The translations under genes were made by a program, and so were the position numbers. A DNA stretch of 7,149 nucleotides, taken from NCBI GenBank assembly GCA_003512875.1, contig DONZ01000085.1, forward strand, positions 1-7,149, written 5' to 3'. This document shows, piece by piece, positions 1 through 5,271 of the stretch. Under the pieces are notes generated by a model that saw only the letters and a list, made by a program, of their open reading frames with translations, had not been told where the DNA came from and made no database searches. How positions within the stretch are numbered: the stretch's first letter is position 1; each line of letters opens with the position of its first letter. The stretch comes from Desulfovibrio sp. Lineage in GTDB: Bacteria; Desulfobacterota; Desulfovibrionia; Desulfovibrionales; Desulfovibrionaceae.

Positions 1-774
1 CGACTCGAGTATGCGGACCGCCTTGTAAAGGAAATGGATAAGCACAACGGCGATTTGGAGGCGGCTAAGGAAATTTTTGAGAAATACGGCAATGAGATCG
101 CCGCGTTTTTTGTGGAGCCTTGTGCCGGCAATATGGGACTTGTTTTGCCAGTCGCCGGGTACTTGCAGGGTTTGCGTGATCTTTGCACAAAATACGGGGC
201 TCTGCTTGTTTTTGATGAAGTCATTACCGGTTTCAGGGTATCCTATCAGGGAGCTCAGGGACGGTTCGGCGTTATGCCTGATTTGACCACCATGGGTAAA
301 ATCATTGGCGGTGGTTTGCCTGTTGGCGCTTATGGCGGCAAGGCGGAATATATGCAGCGCATTGCTCCTGCGGGTGATGTGTATCAGGCGGGAACGCTTT
401 CAGGCAATCCGCTTGCCATGGCGGCAGGTCTTGCGACTTTGGATATTCTTGAAAAAGCCGATTATGCAGGGTTGGAACAGCGCGTGCTCGCTTTTGTGAA
501 AGAGCTTGCGGGTATTTTGGAGAAAAAAGGATTAAGTGTGCAATATCAGCATATTGCTTCTATGTTTACACTTTTCTTTACGGATAAGCCTGTACGCAAT
601 TTTGCTGATGTCGAAAACGCTTCCACGGCAATTTTTGAAAGCTATTATAAGCAAATGCGTGAAATGGGCATTTTTCTTTCCCCTTCCGCGTTTGAAACCG
701 CAATGGTTTCTTTCGCCCATACCGACGATGATTTCAATAAGACCCTTGATTGTGCAAAGAAATTGAAATTTTAA
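1..774 (+). CDS. hemL: Glutamate-1-semialdehyde 2,1-aminomutase, C-terminal part (5' end cut by window)
   Basis: This PLP-dependent class III aminotransferase-fold enzyme converts glutamate-1-semialdehyde to 5-aminolevulinate, the last step of the C5 route to tetrapyrroles (haem, sirohaem, cobalamin), in the cytoplasm. The frame is open from base 1, so the first ATG (34) is internal and 257 codons are visible. Landmarks by fragment residue: VEP-AGNMG near 35-43; the PLP-ring aspartate in FDEVITGFR (D72); the Schiff-base lysine in GKIIGGG (K100), which I align with Lys265 of E. coli HemL; and then [14 protein letters not shown], a strong HemL signature. About 157 residues follow the lysine, close to E. 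coli, so the C-terminus looks complete and roughly 165-170 residues lie outside the window. One small difference is a cysteine in VEPCAGN, where I recall valine in E. coli. It converges on the radical SAM gene, with a hairpin terminator just after the stop. The family call is secure. Confidence 0.96.
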   Translation, partial: RLEYADRLVKEMDKHNGDLEAAKEIFEKYGNEIAAFFVEPCAGNMGLVLPVAGYLQGLRDLCTKYGALLVFDEVITGFRVSYQGAQGRFGVMPDLTTMGKIIGGGLPVGAYGGKAEYMQRIAPAGDVYQAGTLSGNPLAMAAGLATLDILEKADYAGLEQRVLAFVKELAGILEKKGLSVQYQHIASMFTLFFTDKPVRNFADVENASTAIFESYYKQMREMGIFLSPSAFETAMVSFAHTDDDFNKTLDCAKKLKF

Positions 775-795
775 ATCTTATAAACAACACTCATG

Positions 796-827
796 AAAAA
801 AGACAAGCTGCTGCTTGTCTTTTTTTT
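796..827. terminator. Bidirectional rho-independent terminator between hemL and ygiQ
   Basis: A perfect inverted repeat has arms AGACAAGC (801-808) and GCTTGTCT (813-820) around a 4-base loop (TGCT, 809-812). It is extended outwards by A5 (796-800) pairing with T5 (821-825), and the T run continues to 827. Read on + it is a GC-containing stem followed by a run of U, 22 bases after the hemL stop. Read on - it is the same stem followed by six T. Because the flanking genes converge, it can serve both. No other terminator candidate was seen after the radical SAM gene. Confidence 0.88.
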
Positions 828-920
828 GGCATTGTCCGCCCTTATCTGTTCCGTATAAGTGTGAAGGGGAGCAAGAGGAGGAAAGACGATAAATAAAGAG
901 CTACTGTTTCCCATGCGTTA
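828..920. other. Intergenic remainder after the terminator, no gene seen
   Basis: About 90 bases separate the hairpin from the stop codon of the minus-strand gene. A strong Shine-Dalgarno-like AGGAGG lies at 876-881 on +, but no ATG, GTG or TTG follows at usable spacing (the next bases are AAAGACGATAAATAAAG), so it is not attached to a gene. It may be chance or a relic. I see no promoter, RNA gene or repeat here. Confidence 0.5.
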
Positions 921-2897
921 TCAATCGTAAAAACTATCGTCTTCGGGGTGTATGGCTGTGCCCATCAAAATACCGTGCTGCCGCAGCCGTTCGGCGTCGG
1001 TTTTGGCGACAAAGATGGTTTTTCCCTGTGAGTCGCATTCGGCATAATACATTGCGGTCGCAACCGTTCCCGGCGTCGGAATAAAGCATTGCACCTGCCT
1101 TGGCTTCCAATTTCTTTCTTTGAGCCAAGAGGCGAGTTCCCGCATGTTCTCATCGGTGCACCCCGGAAACCCGCTTAAAAGGTATGGAATAACATATTGT
1201 TCCTTATTGATTTTTTTGCAATATCCATAAAACGCCTGTAAAAACGTTTCAAATTTGTCCATGCCGGGTTTACGCATAAGCTTAAGCACGTTTTCAGAAC
1301 AATGTTCAGGGGCGACTTTGAGCTGTCCTCCCGTAAATTCTCCGGCATAGCTTTCAAGAGCTTTTTTTTGGGTCAGAGCTAAATCGAAACGCACGCCGCT
1401 TGCGATACGCACATTTTTAATGTTGCTGATTTTTTTTACTTTTCTGAGCAAAGCAAGATGTTTTTCTTGGTCGACAAGAAAATGGGGGCAAAGATCGGGG
1501 GTCAGGCAGGAAGCACGTCCGCACTTGAAATTTTTGCCTTGCGTTTTTGCTTTTTCTTCCAAGGCGCAGGAGGCTTGCCACATATTGGCGGACGGTCCGC
1601 CTATGTCGCTGATTGAACCTTCGAAGCCCTTGGAACCGGCAATATTCCGCGCTTCATCAAGCAGGGATTTTTCGCTGCGGGAAGCGATTTTTCTGCCCTG
1701 GTGCAAAGCGAGGGAGCAAAAGGAACATCCTCCTCCGCAGCCTCTGTGGCTCGTCATGCTTGTTTTCATCATGCTTTCGGCGGGGATTTTTCCTTGATAG
1801 CGGGGGTGGGCTTTGCGCTGGAAAGGAAGCGCATAGAGCAGATCTAGCTCTTCCGTGCCGAGCCTTCGTGCTGGCTTTTCAACCAGCACGGCTCTGTCCC
1901 CGTCAAAAGCTTGAACAAGGCAATGGTCTGCATGGTGGATATGCTTTTCGCTCTCAAGCGTCGCTTCCAACAATAATTTGGGAGAATGCAGAATGTCGTC
2001 GTGAGAGGGCAGAATAACGGTGTTTTCAGGTAAACGGACAATTTCTTCCGTTTTGATTATCCGGCATGTTCCGTCAATATTTTTGAGAACCTGCTGCCAC
2101 GGCTTTTTGTCCTTGGCTTTTTGCAGCACGGGGCTGTCCCAGGAAAGTTCGGGGTGTTTCTGGTAAAAATCACGAAGTCTGACGGCGATTTCAAGCAGGG
2201 CTTTCTCGCCCATTCCGTAAACAGCCAAATCGAGTTTTGCGTCCGCAAGGATTGATTTTCTGAGGCTGTCAGACCAAAAATCATAATGGCTGAGCCTGCG
2301 CAGGCTTGCCTCAATCCCCCCCGCTATAACCGGAAGGTTTGGAAATGCTTGTTTTATAAGGGAAATGTAAACGGTCACGGCTCTATTCGGTCTTGCTCCG
2401 CATTGTCCGTTCGGGGTATAGGCGTCATCATGGCGTTTTTTGCGAAAAGCTGTGTAATGGGCGAGCATGCTGTCCACGGCACCTGCGCTGATGCCGGCAA
2501 AAAGACGGGGGCGTCCCATCGCTTGGATTTTTTCGATGATTGCGGAGTCTTTCCAGTCGGGTTGGGTGATAATGCCGACTTTGAAGCCGTAATGCTCCAG
2601 ATAGCGTCCAAGCAACGCCGCCGCGAAAGCGGGATGGTCAATATACGCGTCACCGGAAACAAGCAAAATGTCCAGCTCGTCCCAACCTTTCAAGCGCATG
2701 TCTTCACGGCACAAAGGAAGGAATTTTTCGCAGGCTTCAGGAGGCTGCCGCGTTTGAATTTTATTTTGTTTCGCCGGAAAATTGCGTGTTTTTTCTTTCA
2801 TGGGGCGTGAATTTTGAGGAACGGCGTTTCCGTTTCGGGAATTTTTTTGGGAGTACTTTTTTCTTTTTTGTTGATAATTATTAATTTTTTCCTGCAT
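921..2897 (-). CDS. ygiQ: YgiQ-family (UPF0313) radical SAM protein
   Basis: A cytoplasmic radical S-adenosylmethionine protein of 658 residues whose substrate is not established in the family. Residues 56-110 (LPLCREDMRLKGWD, then SGDAYIDHPAF) match the YgiQ N-terminal domain. RKKRHDDAYTPNG (152-164) and AGGIEASLRRLSHYDFWSD (192-210) are family hallmarks. The radical SAM cluster motif CX3CX2C is C387, C391 and C394 (RGCGGGCSFCS). A second conserved cysteine group (C444, C459, C464, C470 in GRASCLTPDLCPHF) recurs in E. coli YgiQ as I recall it and might hold another metal cluster, which is inference. The C-terminal section keeps PGMDKFE, YLLSGFPGCTDENM and TPGTVATAMYY but stops about 40 residues later, much sooner than E. 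coli YgiQ (about 739 aa). The start ATG at 2897 has only a weak AGAG ribosome site. M33 (codon at 2799-2801) is an alternative, since the first 55 residues are low-complexity and basic. It is transcribed divergently from livK. Confidence 0.93.
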   Translation of the reverse strand: MQEKINNYQQKRKKYSQKNSRNGNAVPQNSRPMKEKTRNFPAKQNKIQTRQPPEACEKFLPLCREDMRLKGWDELDILLVSGDAYIDHPAFAAALLGRYLEHYGFKVGIITQPDWKDSAIIEKIQAMGRPRLFAGISAGAVDSMLAHYTAFRKKRHDDAYTPNGQCGARPNRAVTVYISLIKQAFPNLPVIAGGIEASLRRLSHYDFWSDSLRKSILADAKLDLAVYGMGEKALLEIAVRLRDFYQKHPELSWDSPVLQKAKDKKPWQQVLKNIDGTCRIIKTEEIVRLPENTVILPSHDDILHSPKLLLEATLESEKHIHHADHCLVQAFDGDRAVLVEKPARRLGTEELDLLYALPFQRKAHPRYQGKIPAESMMKTSMTSHRGCGGGCSFCSLALHQGRKIASRSEKSLLDEARNIAGSKGFEGSISDIGGPSANMWQASCALEEKAKTQGKNFKCGRASCLTPDLCPHFLVDQEKHLALLRKVKKISNIKNVRIASGVRFDLALTQKKALESYAGEFTGGQLKVAPEHCSENVLKLMRKPGMDKFETFLQAFYGYCKKINKEQYVIPYLLSGFPGCTDENMRELASWLKERNWKPRQVQCFIPTPGTVATAMYYAECDSQGKTIFVAKTDAERLRQHGILMGTAIHPEDDSFYD

Positions 2898-2902
2898 ATT
2901 TT

Positions 2903-2909
2903 GCTCTTT
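2903..2909 (-). promoter_or_regulatory. Weak ribosome binding site for the ygiQ-family gene
   Basis: On the minus strand AAAGAGC precedes the ATG (2895-2897) by about 5 bases. It is only a partial Shine-Dalgarno match, but the alternative start at M33 is preceded by GCCCC with no purine-rich site. The longer protein is therefore mildly favoured. Confidence 0.45.
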
Positions 2910-2940
2910 TTATGATTTTGCTATAAATAGTTTTTATTTT

Positions 2941-2970
2941 ATTACAGTTAGTTACATAAATAATTTGCAA
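2941..2970 (-). promoter_or_regulatory. Possible promoter for the ygiQ-family gene
   Basis: On the minus strand TTGCAA (2965-2970) could be a -35 box and TGTAAT (2941-2946, 5 of 6 against TATAAT) a -10 box, with an 18-base spacer. The leader would be about 40 bases. The region is so AT-rich that chance matches are likely, so this is only a candidate. Confidence 0.35.
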
Positions 2971-2980
2971 ATGTGGCTAA
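2948..2980 (+). repeat. Imperfect inverted repeat in the divergent intergenic region
   Basis: TTAGTTACAT (2948-2957) faces ATGTGGCTAA (2971-2980) across 13 bases. Eight of ten positions pair as Watson-Crick and the other two are T-G, so a plus-strand RNA would form ten continuous pairs while a minus-strand RNA would have two A-C mismatches. It lies upstream of the livK promoter and so outside its predicted mRNA. Its role is unknown: it could be a regulator site or a stem in a longer read-in transcript. Confidence 0.45.
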
Positions 2981-2998
2981 TTTTACAAAAATGTAAAA
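2981..2998. repeat. Perfect 7-bp inverted repeat (operator-like)
   Basis: TTTTACA (2981-2987) and TGTAAAA (2992-2998) form a perfect inverted repeat around AAAA, 18 bp in all. It sits about 28 bp upstream of the livK -35 box and just upstream of the candidate minus-strand promoter, which is where a divergent-region regulator could bind. The arm order is the reverse of a TyrR box (TGTAAA-N6-TTTACA), so I do not assign it to TyrR. The AT-rich surroundings lower confidence. Confidence 0.45.
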
Positions 2999-3025
2999 AT
3001 ATTTTTTAAAATTTAACCTTTTTTA

Positions 3026-3055
3026 TTGACAATGCCGTTTGAAGTGTGGCATATT
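3026..3055 (+). promoter_or_regulatory. sigma70-type promoter for the liv operon
   Basis: A perfect -35 TTGACA (3026-3031) is followed after 18 bases by CATATT (3050-3055), 4 of 6 against TATAAT. A/T tracts immediately upstream (about 2995-3025) could act as an UP element. Transcription would start near 3062, leaving a leader of about 60 bases before livK. The -10 box lies between the arms of an inverted repeat, which suggests repression there. Confidence 0.7.
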
Positions 3056-3073
3056 CACCACACAGTCTACTGT
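3044..3073. promoter_or_regulatory. Two overlapping inverted repeats on the liv promoter (candidate operators)
   Basis: GTGTGG (3044-3049) and CCACAC (3058-3063) are perfect 6-bp arms around 8 bases that contain the -10 box. Overlapping by two bases, ACAGT (3062-3066) and ACTGT (3069-3073) are perfect 5-bp arms around CT, at the predicted transcription start. Proteins bound at either place would block RNA polymerase. I cannot match either to a named regulator; Lrp-type control is known for E. coli liv genes but its motif is too loose to call here. Confidence 0.5.
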
Positions 3074-3076
3074 ATC

Positions 3077-3096
3077 TTTTTTGAGTTTTCAAAAAA
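3077..3096 (+). promoter_or_regulatory. AU-rich hairpin in the livK leader
   Basis: TTTTTTGA (3077-3084) pairs with TCAAAAAA (3089-3096) over a GTTT loop, close to the 5' end of the predicted mRNA and about 15 bases before the Shine-Dalgarno. The stem is perfect but almost all A-U, so it is weak. A role in transcript stability is possible but unproven. Confidence 0.35.
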
Positions 3097-3110
3097 AAGC
3101 AGCATTTTAT

Positions 3111-3116
3111 GGGAGG
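3111..3116 (+). promoter_or_regulatory. Ribosome binding site that fixes the livK start
   Basis: GGGAGG at 3111-3116 lies 4 bases before ATG 3121. An in-frame ATG at 3109 overlaps this site and would add four residues (MGGY). It has no Shine-Dalgarno of its own, since GCAGCATTTT precedes it, so the downstream ATG is the credible start. Confidence 0.85.
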
Positions 3117-3120
3117 ATAT

Positions 3121-4242
3121 ATGTCCAAAGTATTTTTAAAGGGTGTGTTGACAGCTTTTTTGGGAGCTGTGTTGACTTGCGGTTCTGCTTTTGCCGCCGA
3201 TACGATTAAAATCGGTGTTCCGGGCGCTCATTCCGGCGAACTTGCTTCTTATGGTTTACCAACGCTTAATGCTGTAAATCTCGTCGCTGACGAATACAAC
3301 GCCAAGGGCGGCATTCTCGGCAAGCAAGTAGAAGTTATTGCTTTTGACGACGCTTGTAAAGCAGAAATTGCTACCAACGCCGCGACAAAACTTATTTCTG
3401 ACGGTGTTGTCGGTGTTATCGGACATATTTGTTCCCCTGCCGGTAAAGCCGCAATGCCTTTATATAACAACGCCAAAGTGATTTCCATTTCAGGTTCCAT
3501 CACCTCTCCCGCAATGACATTGAGCGGAGAAAACCCTTATTTCTTCCGTACCGTGGCTAACGACACCGCTTCCGCGATTGTCGGCGCAGGCTATGTCATC
3601 AACAATCTTAAAGCGAAGAAAGTCGCCATTCTTCATGACAACAGCGAATACGGCAAAGGTTATGCGGAACAGGCTGCCGATTACCTGAAGAAAAACAGCG
3701 ATATCGAAATCGTTCTTTTTGAAGCCATCACTCCAGGTGCCGCCGATTATTCTTCCGTTATCCGCAAAGTGCGCCGTGTTGATGCGGACGTGTTGATGTG
3801 GGGCGGTTATTACCCTGAAGCTTCAAAACTTCTTTCCAATATGAACAGTTTGGATGCCGTTATTCCCATGATCGGTCCTGACGGATTGAAAGACTTGGGC
3901 TTTGTTGAATTGGCAGGCGCTGACGCCGAAAATGTTTACGCATCCGGTCCTACCGACACTTCTTCAAACCCTGTAAGCAAATACTATGCGGAAAAACATA
4001 TGGCAAAATACGGCTCAACTCCCGGCGCATTTTTTGATAACGCCGTTTCAGCGGCTCTTGCGCTCATGAATGCCATTGAAAAAGCGGGAACAACCGATTC
4101 CGCCAAAGTGATTGACGCATTGCATAAAGAAGAAATTGAAACTGCTGTCGGTTCCATTCACTTTGACGAACATGGTGACGCTGTCGGTGTCGGCATGTCC
4201 ATTTATCAAATTCAAAACGGTCAATATGTTGAAATGAAATAA
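3121..4242 (+). CDS. livK: Branched-chain amino acid ABC transporter, periplasmic binding protein
   Basis: A periplasmic type I solute-binding protein (LivJ/LivK family) that binds leucine, isoleucine, valine or related amino acids and delivers them to LivH-LivM. It has 373 residues from ATG 3121. A Sec signal peptide is clear: basic start, hydrophobic core (residues 9-19), and a likely cut after A25 (SAFA, then ADTIKIGV). The cysteine at residue 20 lacks a proper lipobox (threonine at -1), so a lipoprotein is unlikely. C79 (FDDAC) and C104 (GHIC) match the LivJ disulfide pair. LivJ-like pocket regions follow: CSPAG, SGSITSP, HDNSEYGKGYAEQ, WGGYYPEASK and IGPDG, the last with Asp where I recall Glu in E. 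coli LivJ. The exact ligand cannot be read from sequence; related proteins also take other amino acids, amides or aromatics. First gene of the operon, with its own strong ribosome site and a hairpin after the stop, consistent with high expression. Confidence 0.94.
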   Translation: MSKVFLKGVLTAFLGAVLTCGSAFAADTIKIGVPGAHSGELASYGLPTLNAVNLVADEYNAKGGILGKQVEVIAFDDACKAEIATNAATKLISDGVVGVIGHICSPAGKAAMPLYNNAKVISISGSITSPAMTLSGENPYFFRTVANDTASAIVGAGYVINNLKAKKVAILHDNSEYGKGYAEQAADYLKKNSDIEIVLFEAITPGAADYSSVIRKVRRVDADVLMWGGYYPEASKLLSNMNSLDAVIPMIGPDGLKDLGFVELAGADAENVYASGPTDTSSNPVSKYYAEKHMAKYGSTPGAFFDNAVSAALALMNAIEKAGTTDSAKVIDALHKEEIETAVGSIHFDEHGDAVGVGMSIYQIQNGQYVEMK

Positions 4243-4260
4243 TTATTTTATAAAATTTTT

Positions 4261-4320
4261 ATACGATGATTGTTCGGGCTTATTTCCTAAAAGGCTTTTG
4301 GGAAATAAGCCTATCCGTAT
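4261..4320 (+). promoter_or_regulatory. Long hairpin between livK and livH without a U-tract (attenuator or mRNA stabiliser)
   Basis: GGCTTATTTCC (4277-4287) and GGAAATAAGCC (4301-4311) are perfect 11-bp arms. A T-G pair and A-T pairs extend the stem inwards to a small GGC-centred loop, a G-T pair extends it outwards (4276/4312), and ATACG (4261-4265) can pair with CGTAT (4316-4320) as a base stem. The bases after it (CTAATAAGCC) are not a T run, so it is not a standard intrinsic terminator. In this position a hairpin commonly protects the binding-protein message from 3' decay or causes partial termination, giving more LivK than permease. That role is inferred. Confidence 0.7.
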
Positions 4321-4332
4321 CTAATAAGCCTA
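4304..4332 (+). repeat. 10-bp direct repeat overlapping the hairpin's 3' arm
   Basis: AATAAGCCTA occurs at 4304-4313, where it forms most of the hairpin 3' arm, and again at 4323-4332, 19 bases downstream. The second copy can pair with GGCTTATT (4277-4284) of the 5' arm over eight bases, so two mutually exclusive folds are possible. The long stem should be favoured thermodynamically. Confidence 0.6.
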
Positions 4333-4354
4333 GCAATGAATAAAGTTGAACTAT

Positions 4355-5263
4355 ATGGATTGGCAGTATTTTTTAGAAATTTTGTTTAGCGGTCTGACTC
4401 GTGGAAGTATTTACGCCTTGATAGCTCTCGGATATACCATGGTTTACGGTATTATCGAGCTTATTAACTTCGCCCATGGTGAAATTTATATGCTTGGGGC
4501 GTTTACGGCTTTTATTGTAGCTGGAATTCTGGGCTCAATGGGATTTTCTGCCAGTGCGATTCTTGTTATTGCTGCTTTTGTCGCGATTATTTGGTGCGTG
4601 GCGTATGGCTACACCATGGAAAAAATCGCTTATAAGCCTCTTCGCGGACAATCCCGCTTGGCTCCTCTTATTTCCGCCATCGGTATGTCCATCTTTTTGC
4701 AAAACTATGTGCAGCTGGCGCAAACGGCGGAATTTTTACGTTTCCCCATCCGCATGCCCCGTATTGAATTTTTGGATGTTTTTGGCGGAATTTTGCGTTC
4801 TTCCGATTTCGTAATTCTTGTGACAAGCGCTTTCATCATGGTCTGTCTTTCTGTTTTCATCCGTTATACGAAACTTGGCAAGGCTATGCGCGCCACAGCT
4901 CAAAATAGAAAAATGGCAATGCTTTTAGGCATTGATGCAGATAAAATCATTTCTTTAACGTTCATTGTCGGTTCCGGACTTGCCGCTCTCGGCGGTACGC
5001 TTATTGCGACCCATACCATGCAGGTGGGATTCGGTATCGGTTTCATCGCCGGCATGAAAGCGTTCACCGCCGCTGTTTTGGGCGGTATCGGCTCAATTCC
5101 CGGAGCCATGCTTGGCGGGCTTGTTCTCGGTCTTGCCGAAAGCTTCACAACAGGGTATTTCGCAGGCGATTACGAAGATGTGCTCGCTTTTGTGTTGCTT
5201 GTCCTCATTTTGATTTTCCGTCCTTCCGGAATTCTTGGGAAAGCTAAAGTTCAAAAGGTTTAG
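4355..5263 (+). CDS. livH: Branched-chain amino acid ABC transporter, permease LivH
   Basis: Inner-membrane permease of the HAAT/LIV importer; with LivM it forms the translocation path. From ATG 4355 it has 302 residues, near the 308 of E. coli LivH. The start MDWQYFLEILFSG aligns well with family N-termini. Hydrophobic segments run throughout, with conserved blocks LTRGSIYALIALGYTMVYGII-LINFAHGE (about 14-43), LISAIGMSIFLQNYV (about 105-119), the cytoplasmic ATPase-contact loop GKAMRATAQNRKMAMLLGID (about 175-194), and GMKAFTAAVLGGIGSIPGAMLGG (about 233-255). An in-frame TTG at 4346 would add three residues. Neither start has a good Shine-Dalgarno (only AAAG-like purines), unlike livK, livM and livG, so initiation may be weak. 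It is separated from livK by a hairpin and followed 8 bases later by livM. Family identity is certain; the start is less so. Confidence 0.94.
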   Translation: MDWQYFLEILFSGLTRGSIYALIALGYTMVYGIIELINFAHGEIYMLGAFTAFIVAGILGSMGFSASAILVIAAFVAIIWCVAYGYTMEKIAYKPLRGQSRLAPLISAIGMSIFLQNYVQLAQTAEFLRFPIRMPRIEFLDVFGGILRSSDFVILVTSAFIMVCLSVFIRYTKLGKAMRATAQNRKMAMLLGIDADKIISLTFIVGSGLAALGGTLIATHTMQVGFGIGFIAGMKAFTAAVLGGIGSIPGAMLGGLVLGLAESFTTGYFAGDYEDVLAFVLLVLILIFRPSGILGKAKVQKV

Positions 5264-5266
5264 GAG
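5262..5266 (+). promoter_or_regulatory. livM ribosome binding site overlapping the livH stop
   Basis: AGGAG (5262-5266) includes the last two bases of the livH TAG stop (5261-5263) and lies 5 bases before the livM ATG. This layout suits translational coupling, with ribosomes ending livH positioned to restart on livM. Confidence 0.8.
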
Positions 5267-5271
5267 AAAAT

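Noticed and set aside
876..881. AGGAGG as the start signal of a small plus-strand gene
   Set aside because: No start codon follows at workable spacing and no open frame is present before the convergent gene.
771..914. A 47-codon minus-strand ORF starting just after the ygiQ-family stop
   Set aside because: It has no ribosome site, reads through the whole terminator hairpin, ends inside hemL and has low-complexity content (KKKTSSSLSFF), so it is most likely chance.
1420..2017. Plus-strand ORFs of 125 and 134 codons (and one of 174 codons at 2286-2810) opposite the ygiQ-family gene
   Set aside because: They are antisense shadows of a well-supported family gene, with no ribosome sites and no recognisable motifs.
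2981..2998. TyrR box
   Set aside because: TyrR boxes read TGTAAA-N6-TTTACA; here the arms are in the opposite order with a 4-base spacer.
3048..3064. A sigma54 promoter suggested by TGGCAT at 3047-3052
   Set aside because: The required GC about ten bases after the GG is missing, and a perfect TTGACA with a fair -10 box explains the site better.
3109..3120. ATG 3109 as the livK start
   Set aside because: The strong Shine-Dalgarno GGGAGG overlaps and follows this ATG, and ATG 3121 is correctly spaced and begins a standard signal peptide.
3166..3195. Lipoprotein signal around the cysteine at residue 20 of LivK
   Set aside because: The residues before the cysteine (V-L-T) do not fit a lipobox, while a normal signal peptidase I site (AFA then AD) follows directly.
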